Source: Rhizobium sp. R635 (lineage in GTDB: Bacteria; Pseudomonadota; Alphaproteobacteria; Rhizobiales; Rhizobiaceae). From it: a DNA stretch of 64,000 nt. Each line of letters begins with the position of its first letter. The stretch's first letter is position 1. Of this stretch, positions 1 through 7,634 are shown piece by piece. Made by a program: the position numbers and the translations under genes. The DNA lies in contig NZ_LOKX01000005.1 of assembly GCF_002211285.1 (NCBI RefSeq), positions 1-64,000 of the forward strand, written 5' to 3'. The notes below the pieces were generated by a model. That model was not told where the DNA came from, made no database searches, and saw only the letters and a program-made list of their open reading frames with translations.

Positions 1-125
1 AAGACGCTATTCTCGTGCCGCACGGTGTTGCCTCTCTTTCGTGTCCGGGATTGTCGCCAAACATCCGAATACGAGTAGAATCAACACCGTGCGCCTTGTC
101 CACCAAATTTAAACCGGACACCAGT

Positions 126-146
126 GGCACAAGGCCGAGGATGACG
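126..146. repeat. Fragment of a dispersed rhizobial palindromic repeat
   Basis: A 21-base stretch here (ending CCGAGGATGACG) is identical, on the opposite strand, to the core of the perfect hairpin at 38493-38541. The rest of 1-258 holds no gene I can support. I infer a degenerate copy of an intergenic repeat family; only the shared core is seen directly. Confidence 0.5.
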
Positions 147-258
147 TCCAGGTTTTGCAGTCGTTTGTTCGGCAGCCTGGCGATGCCAGAAGGCATATCT
201 TTGATTTGACCGCGCCGCTTGATATCAGTTCGGCATCGCTTTCGACGAAGTTTGGTCC

Positions 259-726
259 ATGACAGATTCCACCGATATCGTGCGCCGCTCGACGATCCTG
301 ATCGTCGATGACGAGCCCGCCAATGTTTCGCTCCTGGAGCGCATCCTCAAGCGCGAAGGCTTCACGGCGCTGATCAGCACCACCGAACCGCGCGAGGCCC
401 TGCGGCTCTTCCGCGAGCATCCGGTCGATCTCGTGCTTCTCGACCTGATGATGCCGGATCTCGACGGCTTCGCGCTGTTGGAGACTTTCGCAAGGCTCAT
501 CCCCGAGAACAGCTATCTGCCGATCCTGGTTCTGACGGCGGACGCGACCCTGCCGACGCGCCGGCGCGCGCTTTCGCTCGGCGCCAAGGATTTTCTGACC
601 AAGCCCTTCGATGCGGTCGAGGCTGTTTTGCGCATCTTCAACCTGCTCGAAACCCGCATCCTGACGCTGGAACTCGCCAAGCACGGGCTGGCGACGCCGA
701 AATCGGAGCGTCCCCGCATCGATTGA
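259..726 (+). CDS. Single-domain response regulator (CheY-like receiver)
   Basis: A 155-residue protein that is essentially one receiver domain. The acidic pair sits at D17-D18 (IVDDEP), the phospho-acceptor is D62 in LLDLMMPD, the switch threonine lies in VLTAD near residue 93, and the conserved lysine is K115 in LTKPF. No DNA-binding or enzymatic output domain follows, only about 25 residues of tail. It should act in the cytoplasm as a phosphate relay or by binding another protein. No kinase is adjacent, so its partner is unknown. The ATG at 259 gives the normal N-terminus of the family. Confidence 0.85.
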   Translation: MTDSTDIVRRSTILIVDDEPANVSLLERILKREGFTALISTTEPREALRLFREHPVDLVLLDLMMPDLDGFALLETFARLIPENSYLPILVLTADATLPTRRRALSLGAKDFLTKPFDAVEAVLRIFNLLETRILTLELAKHGLATPKSERPRID

Positions 727-753
727 TCGAGCCACGCTATCGCTGACGACGGT

Positions 754-1335
754 TCACGGATAGACCCAGCGCCCATGGGAGAAGGCGCCGGTTTCGTCAT
801 AGCGGAACAAGGCTCTTCGGTTGTCCTGCTGGCGCAGCTCGAACCAGTCCAGCGTCCGGGCGCGAAAACTCAGCACGCCGAAGCGCGCCTTTCCCTCCGC
901 TTCGTCGTGAGGTTCTGGCAATTCGTCCATGGCTTCGAAGGCGCGCTCGTCTCCCGGCGGCCCGCCGGCATAGGTCATCCGCGTCCGGCCGGGCAGGCTC
1001 GCCCAGGCGGTTTCGGCGCGTTCGCTTCCGGGGCCGTGGCGTTCGACCGTGCCCTGAAGCCGAAGCTGCAGCCGGGCCTGCGGGCAGAAGCCGAGCACAG
1101 CAACGTGAGGGTTTGCCGAAAGCTCCAGCCATTTCCGGCTTCGTGTATCGGTGTGAAATTCAAGGCAGCGCGTCGCTCTGCCGGCCGCCCGCAGCACGAC
1201 CATGCGCGCCTGCGGCCTGGCCTCGGCATCGACCGAGCAGAGGTTCACATGGCGAAAACCCGACTGCGGAGCCGCAGCAGCCGTTTCCAGCTCCGCCCAT
1301 GCCGAGGCATCGATGTCAGCGAGATCCACCGCCAC
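754..1335 (-). CDS. Pyridoxamine 5'-phosphate oxidase-like flavin protein
   Basis: This 193-residue protein resembles the split-barrel PNPOx family: an RMVVLR strand near residue 45, an HTDTRSRKWLEL segment typical of FMN-binding loops, and a C-terminal WFELRQQDNRRALFRY segment. It probably binds FMN or a related cofactor; its substrate is unknown, and true vitamin B6 synthesis is not implied. I chose the GTG at 1335, preceded by GAGCGAGG; longer forms would run deep into the upstream gene. It lies 7 bases after the SDR stop at 1343, so the two are probably co-transcribed. Confidence 0.75.
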   Translation of the reverse strand: MAVDLADIDASAWAELETAAAAPQSGFRHVNLCSVDAEARPQARMVVLRAAGRATRCLEFHTDTRSRKWLELSANPHVAVLGFCPQARLQLRLQGTVERHGPGSERAETAWASLPGRTRMTYAGGPPGDERAFEAMDELPEPHDEAEGKARFGVLSFRARTLDWFELRQQDNRRALFRYDETGAFSHGRWVYP

Positions 1336-1342
1336 GCCTCGC

Positions 1343-2047
1343 TCAGACGGAACGGGCAATGCCGCCGTCGACGCGGATGTTCTGGCCGGTGATATATCCC
1401 GCACCCTCCGACAGGAGGAAGGCGATGGTGGCGGCGATTTCCTCGCTGGTGCCGTAACGGCCCATCGGAACGCTGTCACGCCGCTCGTCGGTTGCGGGCA
1501 GGCTGTCGATCCAGCCGGGCAGGACGTTGTTCATGCGGATGTTCTTCGGCGCATAGGTATCCGCGAAGATCTTGGTGAAGCTCGCCAGTCCCGCCCGGGC
1601 GACAGCCGAGGTCGGGAACATCGCAGAGGGTTCGAAGGCCCATGCCGTGGAGATATTGACGATCGCGCCGCCGCCCTGGGCTTCCATGATCGGCGTCACC
1701 AGCCGGGTCGGCCGCACCGCACTAAGGAAATAGACCTCCATGCTCTTGTGCCAATCCTCGTCCGAAATTTCGAGGATCGGCGCACGCGGGCCGTGGCCGG
1801 CGGAATTGACCAAAGCATCGATCCGGCCCCATCGCTCCATCGCCAGATCGACGAGGCGCTTGACGTCGTCGTTCGACTGGTTCGAGCCGGTGACGCCGAC
1901 GCCGCCGAGTTCCTTCCCCAGCGCCTCTCCCTTGCCGGAGGAAGAAAGAATCGCGACGCGATAGCCGTCAGCGGCGAGCTTCCGGGCCGCCGCAGCCCCC
2001 ATGCCGGACCCGCCTGCGGTGATGAGAGCGACTTTTCCTTCAGACAT
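1343..2047 (-). CDS. SDR family oxidoreductase
   Basis: A 234-residue classical short-chain dehydrogenase/reductase. The N-terminal nucleotide motif is TAGGSGMG near residue 10, followed by an NSAGHG motif and a C-terminal GQNIRVDGG typical of the family. The active-site region reads STAWAFEPSAMFPTSAVARA: the usual YxxxK is not clearly present, so catalytic competence is doubtful or the residues are shifted. It leads a two-gene unit with the PNPOx-like gene and is divergent from the LysR gene, which is the likely regulator. Confidence 0.8.
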   Translation of the reverse strand: MSEGKVALITAGGSGMGAAAARKLAADGYRVAILSSSGKGEALGKELGGVGVTGSNQSNDDVKRLVDLAMERWGRIDALVNSAGHGPRAPILEISDEDWHKSMEVYFLSAVRPTRLVTPIMEAQGGGAIVNISTAWAFEPSAMFPTSAVARAGLASFTKIFADTYAPKNIRMNNVLPGWIDSLPATDERRDSVPMGRYGTSEEIAATIAFLLSEGAGYITGQNIRVDGGIARSV

Positions 2048-2147
2048 TGAGACCTCCGATAGCTGATTTTGCGCGGCATTATGACAGATGCCGGTGGGAC
2101 TTTCGCGCGAGAAAGAAAGCTGTCAGACTGTAGAAAATCTACTGGAT

Positions 2148-3044
2148 ATGCCGATGACCCAATCCCGCCGCACGCTGCCGCCTCTGAATGCGCTCCGCGC
2201 CTTCGAGGCCTCGGGCCGCCGGCTGAATTTCCGCGCCGCCGCCGAGGAACTCGGCGTCACGCAAGGGGCGGTCGCGCAGCAGGTTCGCGCGCTGGAAGAG
2301 CAGCTCGGCCTCAGGCTGTTCCAGCGCCTTGCCCGCGGCCTTGCGCTCACTGCCTATGGCACGGCCTATCTGGCGGATGTGACCCGCGCCTTCGATACGC
2401 TCGCGGAGGCAACCGGGCGGCTTCTCGACCGGCCGGAAATGGTGACGATCAGCGCCACCCCCACGGTCGCCACCAGGCTGCTGATCCCGCGGCTCGCCGA
2501 GCTCTATGCCGCCCTTCCCGATATCGACCTGAGGACGGTCGCGACCGAGGCGCTCGCCGATTTCGACCGCGACCAGGTGGATATCGCAGTGCGCCTCACC
2601 CGCCCGCCCTTTCCGGCGAACCTGCAGGCGCAGCTCTTGTTCCGCCAGGAGCTGGTCGCGGTCGCAAGCCCGCATCTCGTCAAGGGCCTGACCTTGCCCT
2701 TGAGCATCGAAGAACTTCGCAAACTGCCGCTCTTGCATGACTCGCACGATCACTGGCCGGTATTCTTGCGCACGCGCGAGAAGCTGCCCGGCGCGGCCTT
2801 CAACCATACGACCTTGGCGCTGGACGCCGCACTCGCCGGCCAGGGCGTCGTGCTCGCCTGCCGGGCTTTCGTCACGGCCGATCTCGAGGCCGGGCGACTG
2901 GTGCGGGTGACGGATGCGACGGCGACCATCGGACCCGACTACTTCCTCGTGCGCAAACGCTCCTCATCACCGCGAAAGGCCGTCGATGCGGTCTGGGACT
3001 GGTGTGCGGCGCAGCTGTCGCTGCCTTCGACCGAAACGGCATAA
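2148..3044 (+). CDS. LysR-family transcriptional regulator (GcvA-like)
   Basis: About 298 residues. It opens with PPLNALRAFEASGR, typical of the GcvA/AmpR branch, then a winged helix-turn-helix (LNFRAAAEELGVTQGAVAQQ) and a substrate-binding effector domain from about residue 95. The start at 2148 (MPMTQ) or 2154 fits the family better than the upstream ATG at 2088. It is divergent from the SDR/PNPOx pair. The intergenic region carries the small palindrome TAGA-AAA-TCTA at 2131-2141, just ahead of the start; this could be an operator, but that is inference. Confidence 0.85.
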   Translation: MPMTQSRRTLPPLNALRAFEASGRRLNFRAAAEELGVTQGAVAQQVRALEEQLGLRLFQRLARGLALTAYGTAYLADVTRAFDTLAEATGRLLDRPEMVTISATPTVATRLLIPRLAELYAALPDIDLRTVATEALADFDRDQVDIAVRLTRPPFPANLQAQLLFRQELVAVASPHLVKGLTLPLSIEELRKLPLLHDSHDHWPVFLRTREKLPGAAFNHTTLALDAALAGQGVVLACRAFVTADLEAGRLVRVTDATATIGPDYFLVRKRSSSPRKAVDAVWDWCAAQLSLPSTETA

Positions 3045-3232
3045 CCACCGGCAACACCTTCCGTAAATCCAGGTTCAGCATCGCGTGTTCGACTGACCGC
3101 TCGCGGCCAGAGTTGCGCGTCCAGCCATCGGCTGGCGCTCATCCCGCCTATCCCACCGGCGTCCATACCAAATTCAATCTCGACGGCAGCGTGCGGGCCT
3201 TTCCCGGCAATACGATCATCTGCCATCTCTGA
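3002..3232 (+). pseudogene. Truncated DUF1868-like (2'-5' RNA ligase-type) N-terminal fragment
   Basis: The open frame ends with TGVHTKFNLDGSVRAFPGN followed by TIICHL and a stop. That segment resembles the N-terminal start of DUF1868 proteins (2H phosphoesterase / RNA ligase-like fold), which are normally over 200 residues. Here the frame stops right after the first strand and is followed directly by a hairpin. The first residues overlap the end of the LysR gene and are probably not meaningful. I read it as the remnant of a deleted gene. The family match is from memory of the motif and should be checked. Confidence 0.4.
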
Positions 3233-3258
3233 CGGGGCCGGCGTGAGCCGGCCCCGTC
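3231..3258. terminator. Perfect 12-bp stem hairpin
   Basis: GACGGGGCCGGC and GCCGGCCCCGTC pair perfectly around a GTGA loop. It sits between converging units (LysR plus remnant on +, SDR on -), so it can serve both strands. There is no strong T run on either side. Confidence 0.7.
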
Positions 3259-3288
3259 ACCCGCATCTTAAGGATCTTCGCCTGCCGT

Positions 3289-4107
3289 TCAGACCATCGA
3301 CGTGATGATGCGATCGAACATCCGGTCGCTGAGCCAGCGGCGCAGCCACAAGACCGGACCTGCCATGTATCCGGTATGATACCGGGTCTTCGGCCTGGCT
3401 GCGGTGATGGCTTTCAGAATGGTGGCCGCCACGACGGCGGGGTCCGACAGCCGTGAGCCGGAATAGATTTCATGCATGCTGGCCGCGGCATTATTGGCCG
3501 CCTTGGCATAGGCGCCGCCGCCTGACGTCTTCCTCAGATTGTCGGCGGCGATATGTCCCCATTCCGTTTTGACGCCGCCCGGCTCGACGATGACGACGTC
3601 TATCCCGAAGGCTTTGGTTTCCAGGCGAAGCGTATCCGACCAACCTTCGAGCGCGTGCTTCGTCGCGTGATACCAGCCGCCGAACGGCGTGTAGATCTTG
3701 CCGCCGATCGAGGTGATGTTGACGATTTTTCCGAACTTGTTCTCGCGCATTTTCGGCAGGACGAGTTGCGTCAGCCGGGCAAGCCCGAAGAGGTTCACCT
3801 CGAACTGCCGGCGGCCCTCGTCGACCGGGACATCTTCGATCGCCCCGTAGGAGCCGTAGCCGGCATTGTTGATGAGAATATCGATCGAGCCGCATTCCGC
3901 GACGATCCGTTCGACCGCCGCTACGATCTCCTCGTCCTTGGTGAGATCCAGTGGGACGGCGACGGCGCCGCGCTGCACGAGATCCTGCATCTGCTCGACG
4001 CGGCGTGCGGCCACGTAGACCCGGTAGCCCTGCTGCAGCAGTTTCCGGGTCGTGGCATTGCCGATGCCCGACGAGGCACCGGTGATCAAAGCGGTTTTTT
4101 TCGTCAT
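3289..4107 (-). CDS. SDR family oxidoreductase
   Basis: A 272-residue classical SDR starting MTKKTALITGASSGIG. The nucleotide motif TGASSGIG, the structural NNAGYG, the catalytic serine in NITSIGG and YHATK (Y/K pair) are all present, so it should be an active NAD(P)-dependent enzyme. The C-terminal part after PGGVKTEWG resembles the cis-retinal/3-ketoacyl-type SDRs often annotated only as oxidoreductases. I prefer the ATG at 4107 over the one at 4122. It is divergent from the TetR gene at 4210 across a region with a duplicated sequence, so that regulator probably controls it. Confidence 0.85.
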   Translation of the reverse strand: MTKKTALITGASSGIGNATTRKLLQQGYRVYVAARRVEQMQDLVQRGAVAVPLDLTKDEEIVAAVERIVAECGSIDILINNAGYGSYGAIEDVPVDEGRRQFEVNLFGLARLTQLVLPKMRENKFGKIVNITSIGGKIYTPFGGWYHATKHALEGWSDTLRLETKAFGIDVVIVEPGGVKTEWGHIAADNLRKTSGGGAYAKAANNAAASMHEIYSGSRLSDPAVVAATILKAITAARPKTRYHTGYMAGPVLWLRRWLSDRMFDRIITSMV

Positions 4108-4127
4108 CGCAGTTCTTTGCATCCTAT

Positions 4128-4181
4128 TTTGAACAGTGTTAAGATGCGTATATAGACGTCAATTTGAACGCTGTATAGATG
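4128..4181. promoter_or_regulatory. Duplicated operator candidate for the TetR regulator, overlapping a promoter
   Basis: Two 19-base direct repeats of the form TTTGAAC-NN-TGT-NN-AGATG lie at 4128-4146 and 4163-4181, 35 bases apart. The first includes a TTGAAC that is 16 bases ahead of TATAGA (4151-4156), a reasonable sigma-70 promoter towards the TetR gene. Repeats in a divergent SDR/TetR promoter region are the usual place for the repressor's own operators. Binding is inferred. Confidence 0.55.
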
Positions 4182-4209
4182 TGGTGCGAAAAAATTATGG
4201 AGCGCTTGA

Positions 4210-4815
4210 GTGTCTGAAAAGCGGGGCTATCATCACGGGGAATTGAGGAAGGCGCTGATCACCGCCACCGACGATATCCTGAGAGAAAACGGCATAGAGG
4301 GGTTTTCATTGCGCGATGCGGCGAGACGCGCCGGCGTTTCGCCGGGAGCGCCCGCGCACCATTTCGGCAGCGCATCGGGCCTGCTGACCGAAGTTGCGAT
4401 CCTGGGCTACGAGGAACTGGCCCGCTATCTCGGTGAGGCAGTGGATGACGGAACGCCGGCCGGAAGGATGCGCTCGCTGGCCGCGGCCTATGTCGCCTTC
4501 GCGCTCGACCATCCCGGCCGCTTCCGGCTGATGTTCCGCAAGGATCTCGTCAACCGCACGAACCCCGTTTACGAAGAAACGAGCAAACGGGCTCTTTGGC
4601 CTTTCGCCGAAGCCGTCGCGCGGGTCAACGGCACGACTTTGGAGGCATTATTGGAAGCGCGGAACCTCGCCCCGATCTTTGCCGCCTGGTCCACCGCCCA
4701 CGGCATCGCCTATCTCGCCCTGGAAGACAAGATGCACTTCGCACTCCAGGGCAACTACGATGAGGACTTCCGCAAAAGGCTGTTGCCGGAAATATTGAAA
4801 GCCCAGTGGGCGTAA
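4210..4815 (+). CDS. TetR/AcrR-family transcriptional regulator
   Basis: A 201-residue regulator starting at a GTG. The helix-turn-helix is at about residues 25-55 (FSLRDAARRAGVSPGAPAHH), and the C-terminal ligand domain has the YVAFALDHPGRFRLMFR segment typical of the WHG-type TetR_C. It is expected to repress the divergent SDR gene and itself until a ligand binds; the ligand is unknown. The duplicated motif at 4128-4181 is the likely target. The stop is followed closely by a strong hairpin. Confidence 0.85.
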   Translation: MSEKRGYHHGELRKALITATDDILRENGIEGFSLRDAARRAGVSPGAPAHHFGSASGLLTEVAILGYEELARYLGEAVDDGTPAGRMRSLAAAYVAFALDHPGRFRLMFRKDLVNRTNPVYEETSKRALWPFAEAVARVNGTTLEALLEARNLAPIFAAWSTAHGIAYLALEDKMHFALQGNYDEDFRKRLLPEILKAQWA

Positions 4816-4820
4816 ATCAT

Positions 4821-4843
4821 GGGGCCGGCCGGAAGCCGGCCCC
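4821..4843. terminator. GC-rich hairpin between convergent genes
   Basis: GGGGCCGGC pairs with GCCGGCCCC around CGGAA. It lies 5 bases after the TetR stop and 8 bases before the end of the converging SnoaL-like gene, so it probably ends both transcripts. Confidence 0.65.
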
Positions 4844-4850
4844 GTCGACT

Positions 4851-5315
4851 TCAGAACATGGTGTTCTTGTTGGCGGCCTCTTTCGGAACGGGCTGGATCA
4901 CGTCCCAGTGCTCGACGATCTTTCCGTCTTTGACGCGGAAGATATCGACGATGGCCTCGCCGCGGTCGTCCGCGCCGTTCGTCGCATGCACATGCAGCCA
5001 GACGAGATCGCCATCGGCAGCACTGCGGACGATCTCCGCCTTCGATTGCGCATTGTCCTTGAAGAAGCCGGTGAAGAAGGAAATGAGCGGCTGCTTGCCA
5101 TCGGGAACCTGCGGGTTGTGCTGCCGGTAATCCTCCGCGATGACCGAGGCGGCCGCAATATCGTGCTTGTTGAAGAACTTGTCGTAAAATTCCACCACCA
5201 GCCTGCGGTTGGCTTCCTCGACCTTCAAGTCGCGGGCGGCCGTTTCAGCGAAAGCGCCTGACGGCGCGGCGATGCCTGCCAGAATGGCGAGTGCGAAAAG
5301 CGATTGAAATCTCAT
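4851..5315 (-). CDS. Exported SnoaL-like / NTF2-fold protein
   Basis: A 154-residue protein with an N-terminal signal peptide (about residues 1-23, ending GAFAE), so probably periplasmic. The mature part has the SnoaL-like pattern: a FYDKFFNKHD helix, YRQHNPQVPDG, and a closing DIFRVKDGKIVEHWDVIQ strand pair common in SnoaL/ester cyclase-like proteins. No specific substrate can be given. It is divergent from the HxlR regulator at 5453, with a clear inverted repeat between them, so it is probably that regulator's target. Confidence 0.8.
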   Translation of the reverse strand: MRFQSLFALAILAGIAAPSGAFAETAARDLKVEEANRRLVVEFYDKFFNKHDIAAASVIAEDYRQHNPQVPDGKQPLISFFTGFFKDNAQSKAEIVRSAADGDLVWLHVHATNGADDRGEAIVDIFRVKDGKIVEHWDVIQPVPKEAANKNTMF

Positions 5316-5346
5316 GCATCAAGCTCCTTGGTATGGATCAGCGATC

Positions 5347-5380
5347 TAGTCTAGAAAGCAGACTATGAGAGCTGGTCTAT
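5347..5380. promoter_or_regulatory. Inverted-repeat operator candidate for the HxlR regulator
   Basis: TAGTCT (5347-5352) and AGACTA (5360-5365) form an inverted repeat with a 7-base spacer, and a further half-site GGTCTA follows at about 5374-5379. It lies between the divergent SnoaL-like and HxlR genes. HxlR-family proteins are dimeric winged-helix regulators that usually bind such repeats near their own genes. Confidence 0.55.
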
Positions 5381-5452
5381 GAAACCTCGCCTTGCCCGGC
5401 AAGAAGGCAGGTTTTGGTGGCAAGGTCAGCCTGCGATGACCAAGGAGAGGAC

Positions 5453-5824
5453 ATGCCTGGAGAAACGGACGAGCCGAAACAACAGCCCGGAGCCGGCTGT
5501 CCGATCAGAGGCGTGCTCGATCGCATCGGCGATCAATGGAGCCTGCTCACCCTCGAAGCCCTTGAGAACGAGAAGAAGCGCTTCAACGAGTTGCTGCGCG
5601 AGATCGGCGACATTTCCAAACAGATGCTCTCCAAGACATTGCGCCATCTGGAACAGGACGGCTTCATCAGGCGTACGGTCTATCCCGAGGTTCCGCCGCG
5701 GGTGGAATATGAGCTGACGGAGATGGGGCGTTCGTTCCTGATCCCGATGAAGGCGCTGATTGGTTGGGCGGAACGGAATCATCCGGTCATCATCCGGTCG
5801 CGGCAGCGGCATGAGACGGGTTAG
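5453..5824 (+). CDS. HxlR-family transcriptional regulator
   Basis: A 123-residue winged-helix protein. It has the family hallmarks GCPIRGVLDRIGDQWSLL near the N-terminus (with a cysteine that in some members senses electrophiles or oxidants), then RFNELLREIGDISKQMLSKT as the recognition region and the wing RRTVYPEVPPRVEYELT. The ATG at 5453 is preceded by GGAGAGG; the upstream in-frame ATG at 5414 is less likely. It probably controls the divergent exported SnoaL-like gene. Confidence 0.85.
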   Translation: MPGETDEPKQQPGAGCPIRGVLDRIGDQWSLLTLEALENEKKRFNELLREIGDISKQMLSKTLRHLEQDGFIRRTVYPEVPPRVEYELTEMGRSFLIPMKALIGWAERNHPVIIRSRQRHETG

Positions 5825-5882
5825 GTTTTAAGCCGCCAATAGCTCAATGCTTGCCACCTGATCGAGATTTGGGATCGGTTAG

Positions 5883-6148
5883 TTGCCTTTCGCTTGCGCT
5901 CAGCGAAGCCAAGCAATGAAGGATGTGCCGTGTAGCCCCCTCATCTGCCTGCCGGCATCTTCTCCCCGCTGGGGAGAAGGAGACTCGTGTGAGCGCCTCG
6001 CTCCATCTGAGACGTTTGCGGTAGGTATGACCACCGTGCGGCTTGGTCCCTTCTCCCCAGCGGGGAGAAGATGCCGGCAGGCAGATGAGGGGGCCACACG
6101 GCACAGCCCTTATTGCCCTTCGCAGGAAACGTAAGCGAAGGGCAATAA
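5883..6148. repeat. RIME-like rhizobial palindromic intergenic element
   Basis: A large imperfect inverted repeat fills the gap 5825-6192. The arms are roughly 5883-5980 and 6048-6148, with the core TCTCCCCGCTGGGGAGAAG at both ends of a central spacer. The same core recurs at about 22170-22190. This matches what is known of Rhizobium-specific intergenic mosaic elements. No gene is supported inside; apparent open frames in both directions are read through the palindrome. Confidence 0.75.
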
Positions 6149-6192
6149 TTAGGGTCGCAAACCTCTCTTCACTCATCCCAAGACGCCCTCAA

Positions 6193-7167
6193 TCACCCCA
6201 GCAGCACCTTGCCCCCCGTGCGGAAGGGCAAGGCGGCGCGTAGCGCCTCGCCGATCTTTTCCAGCGGAAACACCTCCCGCACCTCGGTCGCGATGACCTT
6301 GCCCGCGATCTGCGCAGCCACCTGAGAGTAGGCGCGCTGGACGTCGCCCATCGCTTCGGAATGAACCCATTCGCGCAGGTGGCAGAAGGAAAAAACAATA
6401 TCGGAATGCGACGCCCAGAAAGACGGCGGGATGCTCTCTCCCGACAGCAGGCCGTAATGCAGGAAGTGCCCGCCGGGCCTCAGCGCATCGGCAAGCACCG
6501 AGGCGCGCGCGCCGCCGACGCAGTCGAGCACCGCGTCGAGCCCGTGCCGGCCGGCAAGGCCGGCGGCGAGATCGCCCTCCGCTTTGTCGACGATGACGGC
6601 CTCCAGCCGGCCATGCAGGCGCGCGAGGGATCCTTCGCTGCGGACGATTGCGATCGGTTCCACGCCGACGGCGTTCGCCATGCCGATCAGGATCGATCCG
6701 ATCGAGGAGGCGGCGGCATTGATGGCGATGCGCATGCCGGGCCTCAGCCCGATCTTGTGGTGCAGCATCAGCCAGGCGGTCATCGGGTTGACGTAGCTGG
6801 TCGCGGCCTCGAAATCCGAAAGCGCGTCGGGAACGCGAAGGCACCACGCGGGATCGGTATCCTTGAATTCCTGCCACCCGCCGGCGCTGCGCACCGGCAG
6901 CACGCGGGTTCCCGGCACAAGTCCGTGCACCTCTTCGCCGCAGGCCTCGACCACGCCGAAGGCTTCGAAGCCGGGGATGAAGGGCAGGGTGGTGCGGCCG
7001 GCATAGGCGCCCGATATGGTGATGATATCGGAGGGATTGATCGAGCGCGCCAGCAGGCGGACGCGAACATGATCGCGCCTGAGCGGCGAAAGTTCGGCGC
7101 GTTCGATCCCGACGACCTCTTCGGCCGGCCCGAATTTTCGCACCACCGCCTGATATTGCATTTGCAT
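6193..7167 (-). CDS. Zinc-independent MDR oxidoreductase (quinone / enoyl-thioester reductase-like)
   Basis: A 324-residue medium-chain dehydrogenase/reductase. SINPSDIITISGAYAGR and PFIPGFEAFGVV are typical of the 2-enoyl thioester reductase and quinone oxidoreductase branch, which lack the catalytic zinc cysteines. The cofactor region reads INAAASSIGSILIGMA. It is divergent from an operon of thioesterase, acyl-CoA synthetase and thiolase, so reduction or oxidation of a CoA-thioester is a reasonable inference. I chose the ATG at 7167 (MQMQYQ) over the one at 7176. Confidence 0.8.
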   Translation of the reverse strand: MQMQYQAVVRKFGPAEEVVGIERAELSPLRRDHVRVRLLARSINPSDIITISGAYAGRTTLPFIPGFEAFGVVEACGEEVHGLVPGTRVLPVRSAGGWQEFKDTDPAWCLRVPDALSDFEAATSYVNPMTAWLMLHHKIGLRPGMRIAINAAASSIGSILIGMANAVGVEPIAIVRSEGSLARLHGRLEAVIVDKAEGDLAAGLAGRHGLDAVLDCVGGARASVLADALRPGGHFLHYGLLSGESIPPSFWASHSDIVFSFCHLREWVHSEAMGDVQRAYSQVAAQIAGKVIATEVREVFPLEKIGEALRAALPFRTGGKVLLG

Positions 7168-7214
7168 CCCCCACACAGTCGGTTAGAACACGCCGTCGAA
7201 ATTTCGGTGATCGA

Positions 7215-7631
7215 ATGAGCGTTGACGACAGGCCTTTAGCATCGTTCCGGGTCTCGATGCGAGACATCGACATCTATGGTCATGTCCACAACTCGGTTTA
7301 TCTCGATTATTGCGAGGATGCGGTCGTCGAGTTCCTGCGCCACCGCGAGATCCTCAGCCACTTCCGCCACACCACCTCGGGCGTTGCCTATCACGTCAAG
7401 AAGGCGGAGATCACCTTTCACAGCCCGATCGACGTCGACGATATCGTCGAGGCGAAGGTCAGGGTCGAGAAGATCGGGCGGTCGAGCCTTTCCTTTACGA
7501 TCGAGCTCTATCGCCAGCGCGACGGCGCCCATTGCGCCTCGGGCGGCCTCGTCTGGGTCTGCGTCGGCCTCTCCGACAGCCGCCCGACGCCGATCCCCGA
7601 GGCGACCAGAGCCGCCTTGTCGCAGGGCTGA
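7215..7631 (+). CDS. Acyl-CoA thioesterase (hotdog fold, 4HBT/YbgC type)
   Basis: A 138-residue hotdog-fold protein. The region MRDIDIYGHVHNSVYLDYCED is the 4-hydroxybenzoyl-CoA thioesterase signature with the catalytic acid (D) and the HVHN turn; YHVKKAEITFHSPIDVDD follows. It probably hydrolyses an acyl- or aryl-CoA in the cytoplasm. It is the first gene of a tightly packed unit: the next start is 3 bases after its stop, and the downstream thiolase overlaps. Substrate chain length cannot be read from sequence. Confidence 0.85.
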   Translation: MSVDDRPLASFRVSMRDIDIYGHVHNSVYLDYCEDAVVEFLRHREILSHFRHTTSGVAYHVKKAEITFHSPIDVDDIVEAKVRVEKIGRSSLSFTIELYRQRDGAHCASGGLVWVCVGLSDSRPTPIPEATRAALSQG

Positions 7632-7634
7632 GCC

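Noticed and set aside
109-735. Long minus-strand frame opposite the response regulator
   Set aside because: It is a shadow frame; the receiver motifs are all on the plus strand.
5844-6176. Frames on both strands within 5844-6176
   Set aside because: They read through the RIME-like palindrome and give mirror-image peptides, which is typical of repeat-derived frames.
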